DNA of 64,000 bases, taken from positions 434,001-498,000 of the forward strand of contig CAWGJS010000001.1 of the NCBI GenBank assembly GCA_963822955.1, given 5' to 3'. Position numbers and translations under genes: made by a program. Source of the DNA: JAJYUU01 sp963822955 (GTDB taxonomy: Bacteria > Actinomycetota > Actinomycetes > Streptosporangiales > Streptosporangiaceae). Below, one piece after another: positions 36,260-44,809 of the stretch; the first letter of the stretch is position 1; the number at the start of each line of letters is the position of its first letter. Below the pieces are notes generated by a model. It did no database searches, was not told where the DNA came from, and saw only the letters and a list, made by a program, of their open reading frames with translations.

Positions 36260-38081
36260 GTGGCAGCTGGAGGCTCAGTGCTCGAATTTGGTATCCCAGC
36301 CCTCATCGAGGTACCGGACGATGCCGGGTTGGCCGATGTGGTCTTCAGCCGCGCAGCCGCAGATCCCGACGAGGTCATGCTCCGCAGGCGGACCGCCGAC
36401 GGGCGCTGGCAGGACGTGACCGCCGCCCAGTTCCAGGGCCAGGTATCGGCACTGGCGAAGGGCCTGATCGCGGCTGGCATCCAGTCCGGCGACCGGGTGG
36501 CGCTGATGTCGCGGACCCGGTATGAGTGGACGCTCGCCGATTACGCCATCTGGGCCGCAGGCGCAGTCACCGTGCCGGTCTACGAGACCTCGTCCGCCGA
36601 GCAGGTGGAATGGATCATCGGCGACTCCGGAGCCCGCGCGGCGATCGCCGAGACCGGCAAGCACGAGGAAATCATCACGAGCGTGCGCGGCCAGCTGCCG
36701 GAGCTTGGCCAGCTCTGGCGGATCGACGGCCTGGACGAGCTGGCCGCGGGCGGCACCGACGTCACCGACGAGCAGCTACGCCAGCACCGGGCCAGCCGCC
36801 GGGCCAGCGACCTGGCCACGATCATCTACACCTCGGGCACAACCGGCCGGCCCAAGGGCTGCGAGCTGACGCACCGCAGCCTGCTGTCCGCAGTGCGGAA
36901 CGCGATCCACGGCGCGCTGCCCGAGATCTTCGAGCAGGCGGATGCGTCGACCTTGCTCTTCATGCCGCTCGCCCACGTGTTCGCCAGGATCATCCAGATC
37001 GGCTGCCTGGAGTCTGGCGCCATTCTCGGGCACTGGGAAGACATCGGCACTGTGGCCGAAGGGCTGCGTGAGTTCCGGCCAACCTTCCTGCTCGCCGTTC
37101 CGCAGAGTGTTCGAGAAGGTCTACAACGCCGCCCAGCAGCAGGCCTCGGCCAGCCCGGCTAAGAGCAAGATCTTCGCCGCCGCCGCGAGCACAGCCGTCG
37201 CCTACAGCGAGGCTCAGGATGGCGGTCGACTGGGTCTCGGCCTGCAGGTCAGGCCACGCGCTCTTCGATCAGCTGGTCTACGCCAAGCTGCGCGCCGCCG
37301 TCGGCGGCCGGGTGAGGTACGCAGTGTCCGGCGGCGCGCCGCTCGGCGACGCGCCTCGGCCACTTCTTCCGCGGCGCTGGGATCACGGTGCTCGAGGGCT
37401 ACGGCATGACCGAGACGTCGGCCGCGGCCACGGTCAACAAGCCGAGGCGCAACAAGGTCGGCACCGTCGGGCAGCCCCTGCCGGGCGTCAGCGCACGGAT
37501 CGCCGAGGACGGCGAGATCCTGCTGCGCGGCGGCATCATGTTCGCCGGCTACTGGCACAACGAGGCAGCGACCGCGGAAACCGTGGACGCCGAAGGCTGG
37601 CTGCACACCGGGGACCTCGGGCTCACTCGACGACGAGGGCTTCCTGCGGGTGACCGGACGGAAGAAGGAACTGATCGTCACCGCTGGCGGCAAGAACGTG
37701 GCCCCGGCGGTGCTCGAGGACCGGCTGCGCGCGCACCTGCTGATCAGCCAGTGCATGGTGGTCGGCGACAACCGGCCATTCATCGCCTGCCTGATCACGC
37801 TCGACCCCGAGGCGCTTGAGCACTGGAAGCGGCAGCATGGCAAGCCCGCCGACGCAACCGTGGCAGACCTGGCCTCGGACCCGGATCTGATCGCCGAGAT
37901 CCAGGCTGCGGTGGACGATGCGAACATGGCCGTCTCCAGGGCCGAGTCCATCCGCAAGTTCAAGATCCTGCCGGTGGACTTCACCACCGACAATGACTAC
38001 ATCACGCCGTCGCTCAAGGTGAAGCGGGCGCTGGTAGCCAAGGACTTCGCGACCGACATCGAGGCACTCTACGCGCGCTGA
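36260..38081 (+). CDS. Long-chain fatty-acid-CoA ligase, FadD15-like (four frame breaks)
   Basis: Adenylate-forming enzyme activating fatty acids with ATP and CoA. The first frame carries the AMP-binding TIIYTSGTTGRPKGCELTH and LLFMPLAHVFARI. Later frames give VFEKVYNAAQQQA, LVYAKLRAAVGGRVRYAVSGG as separate blocks, VLEGYGMTETSAAATVN, ILLRGGIMFAGYWHN, WLHTGDLG, FLRVTGRKKELIVTAGGKNV, and SLKVKRALV with the C-terminal lysine. Breaks near 37105, 37245, 37355 and 37622 all fit one inserted base, and correction gives 605 residues. GTG 36260 follows GGAGGG. The context matches M. tuberculosis fadD15. Confidence 0.9.
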
Positions 38082-39215
38082 GGGCCGGCCAGGATCTGCT
38101 GCAGCCGCTCGGCCACCAGGTCCCAGGTCCACTCGCGGTCGATCCAGGCCTGGCCCTTGTCGCCCATGGCGGCGGCGCCGGCCGGATCGGCGAGCAACTG
38201 GACGAGCCTGTCGGTGAGAGCCCGCCGATCGCGGCCCGGCACCACGTACCCGGTCTCGCCGTCGAGAACGGCGTCCGGAGCGCCGCCGGAGTCGCCGCCG
38301 ATGACCGGCAGGCCGGTCGCCGATGCCTCCAGGTACACGATCCCGAGGCCCTCGACGTCCAGGCCGGCCCGCCGGGTCCGGCAGGGCATGGCGAAGATGT
38401 TGCCGGCGTCGTAGTAAGCAGGAAGATCAGCCCAGCTCACCGGGCCCGGTGAACAGCACCGAGCCGGCCGCGCCGGAGGCGCGGGCGAGGCTGTCCAGCC
38501 GGGGGCGGTAGGGGCCGTCGCCGACGAGCAGCAGGAGCGGATCACCGGTCGCGCGCTCGCGCACCCCTGGCCAGGCACTTGATCAGCTGGTCCTGGCCCT
38601 TGCGCGGCACCATCCTGGAGACGCAGACGACGACCTGGCGGTCGGGCGCGATGCCGAGCCGGCGGCGCACCTGGCGCCTCCGGCGCCGGGCCGGAACGCA
38701 GCCGGGTCTACCCCCGGCGCTAGCTTCACCATGCGGCTGGCCGCTTCGCGGGACAGCGCCCTGCTCATCCGGGCGCGGAAGTACTCGGCCAGGTAGGTGA
38801 GCACGTCGACGTCATCGCCGATCCGCCGCAGCAGTGACCTGGCGACCGGCAGGGCCGCCCAGCCGGCTTCATGGCCATGGGTAAGGCCGACAAGCCGCTT
38901 CGCTCCGGCCCGGCGCAACCGCGGCGCTAGCAGCCCGAGCGGAGCAGCAGCGCCGAACAGCACGGTGTCGCACCCGTGCTCGGCCAGCAGCGCGCAGGCC
39001 CGCGCCCCCACCGACGGCAGCGGCAGCATCAGCGAACCAGGGTGCCTGAGCACGGGGAACGGCTGCCGCGCATCGAACTCAGCGGCACCGTGCCAGGCTG
39101 GGGCGTACACCACGACTCCGTCGGCCGGAAGCCTCGTCGCCAGCGCGTGCACGAACGACTGGATCCCGCCGTTGCGCGGCGGGAAGTCGTTGGTGACGAT
39201 CAGTACCTTGGTCAT
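38069..39215 (-). CDS. GT4 glycosyltransferase, PimB'-like mannosyltransferase (three frame breaks)
   Basis: Probably adds the second mannose to phosphatidylinositol mannoside at the inner membrane face. MTKVLIVTNDFPPRNGGIQS is the N-terminal GT-B nucleotide; GLTHGHEAGWAALP and VKLAPGVDPAAFRPG follow. After breaks near 38690, 38560 and 38445 come VVVCVSRMVPRKGQDQLI, LLLLVGDGPYRPRLD, and the donor site EGLGIVYLEASATGLPVIGG. Two breaks fit inserted bases and one a lost base; corrected length is 381 residues. The place beside fadD15 matches Rv2188c (pimB'). Donor specificity is inferred. Confidence 0.87.
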
Positions 39216-39263
39216 CTGAACAGACTGATCGGTACTCCGGGTTACCGGCCGCGCGACCGGACG

Positions 39264-40302
39264 CTACGGTCGGACCGCGCCGTCGAGCTCCGACAGGTAC
39301 CAGCCGCTCAGCGAGATCAGCTCGACGTCAGCCCCCTGATGCGGGCGCATCTATCAGCTTGCCGCCGCCGACGTAGATCCCGACGTGGCTGTTGCCCGCA
39401 AAGCCGAGGATGTCCCCCGGCTGGAGGTACTTGGTCGGGTCGCCGGCCGCGAGGTCCACCTGGGGAAGTTCCGCCTCCTGGTCATAACTGTCGCGCGGAA
39501 TCGAGACGCCCGCGCTGGCCCAGGCCGACATGGTCAGGCCCGAGCAGTCGTAGCCGGGCGAGCACGATGTCCCGCCCCAGTCGTACGGGCAGCCGAGTGC
39601 GTCGTAGGCGAACTTGACGGCCTTCTCCGCCTGGGTGGAGGTCGGGCCGGTGTACTTGATGCCGCCAGTCTGCCCGCCGCCGGCGCCCAGCCCGACCTGC
39701 TGGGCCGGGCTGAGCTCTTGCAGCAGCGCCTGCTCCTTATCGACCAGCTTGTTCAGCGCTGCTCGCCGCTTGAAAAGGCTGTGCTTCAGCTGGGCGAGCC
39801 CGGCCTTTGTCCGCCGGGCCAGCAGCTGCGTGTTGGTGAGCTGCCGCGTCGCCGCGAGGAACTCGGCAATCTGAGCGTTGTTGGTGTCGGACAGCTCCAG
39901 CAGGATCGACGACTGGTCGAGTATCTGCTGCGGGTTGCCCGAGGCCAGCAGCGCGATCGAGGAATTGAGATTGCCGTCCTCATAGGCAGTGATAGCGATC
40001 CTGGAGATCTCGTCGCGCAGGTCAGCGAACCTGCCGGAGTCTGCGGCGATCTCCCGGTTGATCAGCTGCAAGCGCTGACTGGTCGCGAGCCACTCCTGCT
40101 TCACCTGGTCGTACTGCTCGTCGAGCTTGTCGACCTGCGTCTGCAGGCTCTTGAGCTTGGCCTGGATCTGGCTAATCGTCAGCGCGGGCGCGGCACCGGC
40201 ACTGCCCGCCACGCCGAGGAGCAGCCCGGCGGCAAAGACCACGACGGTCACAGCCGCGACACGTTGCCTGACGATCCTGAGAACCGACGGCGCCGTATGC
40301 AC
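39264..40302 (-). CDS. Secreted NlpC/P60 peptidoglycan endopeptidase, RipC-like (one frame break)
   Basis: Cell-wall hydrolase cutting peptide stems. VHTAPSVLRIVRQRV then a hydrophobic stretch and GSAGAAPALT form a signal peptide. A long coiled coil (about residues 40-200, QIQAKLKSLQTQVDKLDEQY onward) resembles the FtsX-binding domain of RipC/CwlO-type enzymes. The NlpC/P60 domain has Cys in YDCSGLTMSAW and His in SHVGIYVGGG. The frame breaks near 39345 (an extra G); beyond it HQGADVELISLSGWYLSEL completes the domain. Corrected length is 345 residues. AAGGAG precedes GTG 40302. Confidence 0.9.
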
Positions 40303-40321
40303 CTGCCTGACACGCTCCTTC

Positions 40322-40525
40322 TTCCACTGTCGGCCTGCCGGGTCAGCTGACGGGTTCGGGCTGTGGAAGTCCGCCCTACGGCCTGGCACTGGCCGATTCA
40401 CCCCTGGCGGTGCGGCACCGCCGCGTGGGTCCCCGGCTCTCCGGCCGGCTATCTGGCAGGCTGCCGGAGATTCGGCTGCGGCCGCTCGCCGCCGCCGGAG
40501 GGCGGCTGCCAAGCGATACGGCTTG
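40322..40525 (-). promoter_or_regulatory. c-di-AMP (ydaO-yuaA) riboswitch upstream of the NlpC/P60 gene
   Basis: On the minus strand the ydaO hallmarks appear in order: TATCGC near the 5' end, GGGGACCCA, AGGGGTGAATC, and AGCCCGAACCCGTCAGCTGACCCGGCAGGC split over the 3' half. The gene's AAGGAG follows immediately. In Streptomyces and other actinobacteria this riboswitch class controls cell-wall hydrolase genes and reduces expression when c-di-AMP is high. The exact 5' boundary is approximate. Confidence 0.88.
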
Positions 40526-40759
40526 CTGCCTGACCTTAGCGGCGCGCGAGAGAGCGGATTCAACCGCTTCGCACACTCTCACCCTAAGTACCGGTTGTCC
40601 CGCAAGCCCGTTAAGCGGGTAACGACGCCATAACGGCTGCAGTTCTTTGCCCGGATCACCGTTCCTTTGTTTGCATCAGTCCATCCGCCGCGCCCGCCTG
40701 CGGCCGGTGTTCCGGCGCGCCTGGATCGGACTGTCGGCACCGGGCCCTAACGTGAAATC
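40526..40759. other. Intergenic region upstream of the riboswitch and of the exonuclease gene
   Basis: No gene is supported. It should contain the promoter for the riboswitch transcript on the minus strand; TACTTA near 40590 is a candidate -10. On the plus strand TAACGT at 40748-40753 lies 6 bases ahead of the exonuclease GTG. An inverted-repeat-like GCCCGTTAAGCGGGT lies near 40607-40621 with no assigned role. Confidence 0.35.
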
Positions 40760-41354
40760 GTGATCGGAGCTCTGGCACACCTCAGCCTCGTGGTCGTCGA
40801 CGTCGAGACCACCGGGTGGGCGCCTGAGCAGGCCGAGCTCACCGAGATCGGCGCGGTGCGGCTGACCGGCAGCCAGCTGACAGGCGAGTTCTCTTCCCTG
40901 GTCCAGCCAGGCGGCCCGATCCCCGCCGACATCACCGAGCTCACCGGCATCACCGATGAAATGGTGCGGCCGCGCTCCGTGGCCGGTCCCGGCGCTGCGC
41001 GCATTCCTGGCCTTCGCCGGCGACTGCGTCCTGGTCGCCCACAACGCACGATTCGACGTGGGCTTCCTCACCGCTGCCTGTGCGGCGGCAGGCATCCGCT
41101 GGCCGTCGGTCGCGGTGCTGGATACCGCGGTCCTCGCCAGGCTCCTGCTCACCGCCGCTGAGGTTCCGGACTGCCGGCTCGCCACACTGGCTGAGTACTT
41201 CGCCGCTAGAACGCCCCCGTGCCACCGTGCGCTGCCCGACGCCAAGGCGACGGCGGATGTGCTCGCCGGCCTGCTCCGCCTGGCCGCGGGCGTCCGCCCG
41301 GCTGGACTCCGCTTGCTCGACCGAGAAGGCCGGCTCGTCAGCATTGCCAGCTGA
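40760..41354 (+). CDS. DnaQ-like 3'-5' exonuclease (one frame break)
   Basis: DEDDh-type exonuclease of 197 residues after correction. ExoI is in LVVVDVETTGW, ExoII in VLVAHNARFDVGFLTAAC, ExoIII in HRALPDAKATADVL, with the catalytic His just ahead of the last Asp. The frame shifts near 40983 (an extra G). Its M. tuberculosis neighbour homologue Rv2191 carries a second nuclease (GIY-YIG) domain; here the protein ends soon after ExoIII. TAACGT six bases before GTG 40760 suggests a leaderless mRNA. Confidence 0.85.
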
Positions 41355-41414
41355 TCCGGCGGTACGCTACTGCCGCCGCCGGGCACGGGATCCCGTCGGC
41401 CGAGGAGGCGAGCT

Positions 41415-41699
41415 GTGGTCACCGCAATCGTTCTGATCAAGGCCGACGTGGCGAGCATCCCCGAGACCGCTGAGGCGATCGCCCTGATACCGGCCGTCAC
41501 CGAGGTCTACTCGGTGACTGGTGAGTTCGACCTGGTCGCCATCGTCAGGGTGCGCGCCCATGACGAGCTGGGCGACGTGATCCCCGGCACGGTCAACAAG
41601 GTGCCCGGAGTAACGCACACCGAGACTCACATCGCCTTCCGCACGTACTCCCGGCACGACCTTGAGGCCGCCTTCAGCATCGGCTACGCCGAGTCCTGA
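41415..41699 (+). CDS. Lrp/AsnC-type ligand-binding (RAM) domain protein without HTH
   Basis: 94-residue stand-alone RAM domain: TAIVLIKADVASIPETAEAI, IPAVTEVYSVTGEFDLVAIV and VPGVTHTETHIAFRTYS. Lrp regulators normally carry an N-terminal helix-turn-helix; none exists here, so it probably senses an amino acid or modulates a partner rather than binding DNA alone. GTG 41415 follows GAGGAGG. A TACGCT at 41363 may be its promoter. It is convergent with trpD. Confidence 0.85.
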   Translation: MVTAIVLIKADVASIPETAEAIALIPAVTEVYSVTGEFDLVAIVRVRAHDELGDVIPGTVNKVPGVTHTETHIAFRTYSRHDLEAAFSIGYAES

Positions 41700-41705
41700 C
41701 CCGGG

Positions 41706-42758
41706 CTACTTCCCGGCGAGGTCCTGGCTGACCGCCACCCAGCGCTCCAGGAGACCGGCGGCGGCGCCGGAGTCCACGGCGTCAGCTGCCCGCCGGTAAC
41801 CGTCCGCTAGCGCCGGCGCGAGCCCGTCCGGGCCGGCCACGCCGGCCTCAGCGGCCAGTGCCGCCCCGGCATTCAGCAGCGCAGTGTCGCGAGCCGGGCC
41901 CGGCTGGCCGGCCAGGAAGTCACGCACGACGCCCGCGTTATGCGCCGGGTCGCCGCCCAGGAGATCGGCAGGCACCGACCGGGGAATCCCGATCTCAGCG
42001 GGGTCGAAGCTGGTCTCGCTGACCGTGCCGTCATGGACGATCCAGACAGCCGACGGAGCGGTCGTGGTCAGCTCGTCCAGGCCGTCCTCACCGTGGAACA
42101 CCAGCGCAGTACAGCCGCGCGCCGCGAGCACCCCTGCCAGGACTGGTCCCATCCGCGCGTCAGCCACGCCCAGCGCCTGCGCGGCCGGGCGGGCCGGATT
42201 CGCTACCGGGCCGAGGACGTTGAAGACCGTCGGAACGCCGAGCTCGCGGCGCGGCACGATCACGTGCCGCAGCGCCGGGTGGTAGAGGGGCGCGAACAGG
42301 AACCCGGCCCCGACCTCCGCCATGAGCTGCTCGGTGGCCGGGGCTGGCAGGTCGATCACTACGCCCAGGGCTTCAAGCACGTCCGCGGTGCCGCAGGCCG
42401 ATGACGCCGCCCGGTTGCCGTGCTTGATCATGCGGGCACCTGCCGCGGCGGCGGCGATGGTGCCCATCGTCGAGATATTCACGGTCCGCGCACCGTCTCC
42501 CCCGGTGCCGACCAGGTCGACGGCCCGGCCGGGGATGGAGATCGGCGCCGCGTGATCAAGCATGGCCTGAGCCAGGCCGGTGACCTCGCCGGCGGTCTCC
42601 CCCTTGATCCGCAGTGCGACGCCGAAGCCGGCGATCTGGGCGGGGGTCGCCGCGCCCTCCATGATCTCGTTCATGGCCCAGGCGGTCTCGTCGGCGGCCA
42701 GGTGCTCGCCCCTGATCAGCGCGCCGATCAGGGCCGGCCAGGTTGTACGCGAATCCAC
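41706..42758 (-). CDS. trpD: Anthranilate phosphoribosyltransferase
   Basis: Second committed step of tryptophan synthesis, joining anthranilate and PRPP. The 350-residue protein has VDLVGTGGDGARTVNISTM (the PRPP GTGGD motif near residues 82-100), KHGNRAASSACGTADVLEALG, GFLFAPLYHPALRHV, RRELGVPTVFNVLGPVANPA, and GEDGLDEL. GTG 42758 is preceded by GAGGTGG. It is isolated from other trp genes, as in M. tuberculosis. No leader peptide is seen. Confidence 0.95.
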   Translation of the reverse strand: MDSRTTWPALIGALIRGEHLAADETAWAMNEIMEGAATPAQIAGFGVALRIKGETAGEVTGLAQAMLDHAAPISIPGRAVDLVGTGGDGARTVNISTMGTIAAAAAGARMIKHGNRAASSACGTADVLEALGVVIDLPAPATEQLMAEVGAGFLFAPLYHPALRHVIVPRRELGVPTVFNVLGPVANPARPAAQALGVADARMGPVLAGVLAARGCTALVFHGEDGLDELTTTAPSAVWIVHDGTVSETSFDPAEIGIPRSVPADLLGGDPAHNAGVVRDFLAGQPGPARDTALLNAGAALAAEAGVAGPDGLAPALADGYRRAADAVDSGAAAGLLERWVAVSQDLAGK

Positions 42759-42868
42759 TTACGGCCACCTCGATCCTGATCTTGGCTGGCGGGCCACTGC
42801 TGGCCGGGCTGCCCCGTTCCCATTCTGGTGGATATGGCCCGTCACATGGGACGTTCCAGGGACGTCGC

Positions 42869-43270
42869 TCAGGCCTGGACGATCGCGCTGCCGGCTGCCC
42901 GCTGCCGCATCAGCCCGGCCAGCTCCCGTGCCAGCGCAACCGGGTCGATCGGGTGGCTGACCACGGCGTCGGCCCGTGACCAGGTCGCCAGCCAGCCATC
43001 ATCGGCTCGCCCGATGATCAGGAGGACCGGCGGGCAGTTGTAGATCTCGTCCTTGGCCTGGCGGCAGACGCCCATCCCGCCGGCGGGCTGGGCCTCGCCG
43101 TCGAGGATCATCACGTCGGCGCCGCCCGCGTCAAGTAGCCGGAACAGCATCGGCTCGGTGGCGACGTCGATGACGTCAGCCTCCGGCACGTCGGGGGCAG
43201 GACGGCGGCCGATCGCGAGGCGCACTCTGGCCCGAGTGTCGGCATCATGGCTATACACGACAACCTTCAT
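42869..43270 (-). CDS. Receiver-like (pseudo response regulator) protein
   Basis: 133-residue single CheY-like domain: MKVVVYSHDADTRARVRLAI at the start, ADVMILDGEAQPAGGMGVCR around the candidate phosphorylation Asp near residue 57, PPVLLIIGRADDGWLATWS, and a final VSHPIDPVALARELAGLM where a Lys would usually lie. The acidic pair near the N-terminus is replaced by HD. Phosphorylation is therefore doubtful. TACCAT 8 bases before ATG 43270 suggests a leaderless mRNA. It is divergent from ctaE, so a role linked to respiration is possible but unproven. Confidence 0.7.
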   Translation of the reverse strand: MKVVVYSHDADTRARVRLAIGRRPAPDVPEADVIDVATEPMLFRLLDAGGADVMILDGEAQPAGGMGVCRQAKDEIYNCPPVLLIIGRADDGWLATWSRADAVVSHPIDPVALARELAGLMRQRAAGSAIVQA

Positions 43271-43325
43271 GGCAAAGGATGGTACCGACCCTGGGGGTCG
43301 GGCTACGCACGCCTACGCGTTGTCG

Positions 43326-43332
43326 TAATAAT
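43326..43332 (+). promoter_or_regulatory. ctaE -10 region, leaderless
   Basis: TAATAAT lies 6 bases before GTG 43339 and no Shine-Dalgarno sequence follows, so the ctaE-qcrCAB mRNA probably starts at the codon. TACCAT on the other strand (43284-43279) serves the divergent receiver gene. Confidence 0.5.
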
Positions 43333-43338
43333 GTCCTC

Positions 43339-43977
43339 GTGGTCACAGCAACTACAGCGGCAGCTCCCAGGGGAGTTAGCAGTCGGCCCAACCTCGTCAG
43401 CGTGGGCACGATCATCTGGCTGTCGTCGGAGCTGATGTTCTTCGCGGCGCTGTTCGCGATGTACTTCACGATCCGCTCGGTCGACAAGGGGCTGGGCCAG
43501 GCCTGGCCCAAGGCGCACCTCGACCTGGCGCTGGCCACGGCGAACACGATCGTGCTGCTGCTGTCCAGCGTGACGTGTCAGATGGGCGTCTTCGCCGTTG
43601 AGCGGCACCAGATCCGGCGGTCCGGGCGGATCTGGAATGTCCCCAGGTGGGGCCTGCGCGAGTGGTACGTCCTGTCCTTCCTGATGGGCCTGTACTTCGT
43701 CTGTGGCCAGGGCTATGAGTACCTGGACCTGATCCGCAAGCAGCACGTGACGCTCGCGTCCAGTAACTACGGATCGGTGTTCTTCCTCACCACCGGATTC
43801 CACGGCCTGCACGTCAGCGGCGGACTCGTCGCGTTCCTGTTCCTGCTTGGCCGGACCTTCGCGGCCAAGAGGTTCACGCTCGAACAGCAGACCAGCGCGA
43901 TCGTTGTGTCGTACTACTGGCATTTTGTGGACGTGGTCTGGATCGGCCTGTTCACGACCATCTACCTGATCCACTGA
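43339..43977 (+). CDS. ctaE: Cytochrome c oxidase subunit III
   Basis: Core subunit of the aa3 oxidase. The 212-residue protein has five hydrophobic helices, starting with TIIWLSSELMFFAALFAMYF, and ends WHFVDVVWIGLFTTIYLIH, the conserved subunit III signature. GTG 43339 (VVTATTAAAP) is used because the frame to 43279 runs through the promoter and the divergent gene's start. It heads ctaE-qcrC-qcrA-qcrB, the actinobacterial arrangement in which the bc1 complex and oxidase form a supercomplex. Confidence 0.95.
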   Translation: MVTATTAAAPRGVSSRPNLVSVGTIIWLSSELMFFAALFAMYFTIRSVDKGLGQAWPKAHLDLALATANTIVLLLSSVTCQMGVFAVERHQIRRSGRIWNVPRWGLREWYVLSFLMGLYFVCGQGYEYLDLIRKQHVTLASSNYGSVFFLTTGFHGLHVSGGLVAFLFLLGRTFAAKRFTLEQQTSAIVVSYYWHFVDVVWIGLFTTIYLIH

Positions 43978-43996
43978 CCGGGAACTGGGGTTAGCT

Positions 43997-44809
43997 GTGA
44001 GCTGGATCACTGCGAGGCGGCGGCACCCGGCGGCGGGCTACGCCGTGGTCGCGTTCGTGCTCGTCCTGATCGGTGTCGGCTATGCCGTCGTCACCAGCAG
44101 CGGCGCTGCATCGGCGTCCTCGCCGGCCGCCGCCAACGCCGCGCAGATTGCGGAGGGCCGCAGCCTGTTCCTGAGCAACTGCGCCACCTGCCACGGTGAC
44201 TTCGCCGAGGGCACGCCCAACATTGCGCCCAGCCTGATCGGCGTCGGCGCTGCCGCCGTCGATTTCCAGGTGAGCACCGGCCGGATGCCTGCCGCCGAGT
44301 CCTCCGCGGAGAACGACCGCAAGCCGCCGCACATCACGAACCCGGCTCAGATCCGCGCGCTCGCCGCCTACATCCAGTCGCTCGGCGGCGGTCCCCCGAT
44401 CCCGTCCGCAGCCCAGGTCAGCTCGGCCGGCGCCAACCTCGGGCTCGGCCAGCAGCTGTTCGTCGCCAACTGCGCCGCGTGCCACAACTTCGTCGGGGCC
44501 GGAGGCGCGCTGACGAACGGCAAGTTCGCCCCGTCCCTGGTCCCGTCGACGCCCACTCAGATTTACGAGGCCATGCTGACCGGGCCTGAGGCGATGCCCG
44601 TCTTCAACGACCTCACCGTTACCCCGCAGGAGAAGCGGGACATGATCGCCTACGTCACGCAGGTTCGAGCCGAGGCCAACCCCGGTGGCTTCAGCCTCGG
44701 CCGGGTTGGCCCGGTTACCGAGGGCTTGGTCGCATTCCTCGGCCTGCTGCTGTTCATGGTGCTGGCGGCACTCTGGATCACTGCGAAGCACAGGAAGGCT
44801 CATGAGTGA
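43997..44809 (+). CDS. qcrC: Diheme cytochrome c subunit of the bc1 complex
   Basis: Membrane-anchored c-type cytochrome carrying electrons from the Rieske centre to the oxidase; actinobacteria use it instead of soluble cytochrome c. An N-terminal helix (YAVVAFVLVLIGVGYAVV) precedes two heme domains with CATCH near residue 56 and CAACH near 158. A C-terminal anchor (VAFLGLLLFMVLAALWI) follows. The 270-residue length and two CxxCH motifs match QcrC. GTG 43997 is 19 bases after ctaE; the stop overlaps qcrA by 8 bases. Confidence 0.96.
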   Translation: MSWITARRRHPAAGYAVVAFVLVLIGVGYAVVTSSGAASASSPAAANAAQIAEGRSLFLSNCATCHGDFAEGTPNIAPSLIGVGAAAVDFQVSTGRMPAAESSAENDRKPPHITNPAQIRALAAYIQSLGGGPPIPSAAQVSSAGANLGLGQQLFVANCAACHNFVGAGGALTNGKFAPSLVPSTPTQIYEAMLTGPEAMPVFNDLTVTPQEKRDMIAYVTQVRAEANPGGFSLGRVGPVTEGLVAFLGLLLFMVLAALWITAKHRKAHE

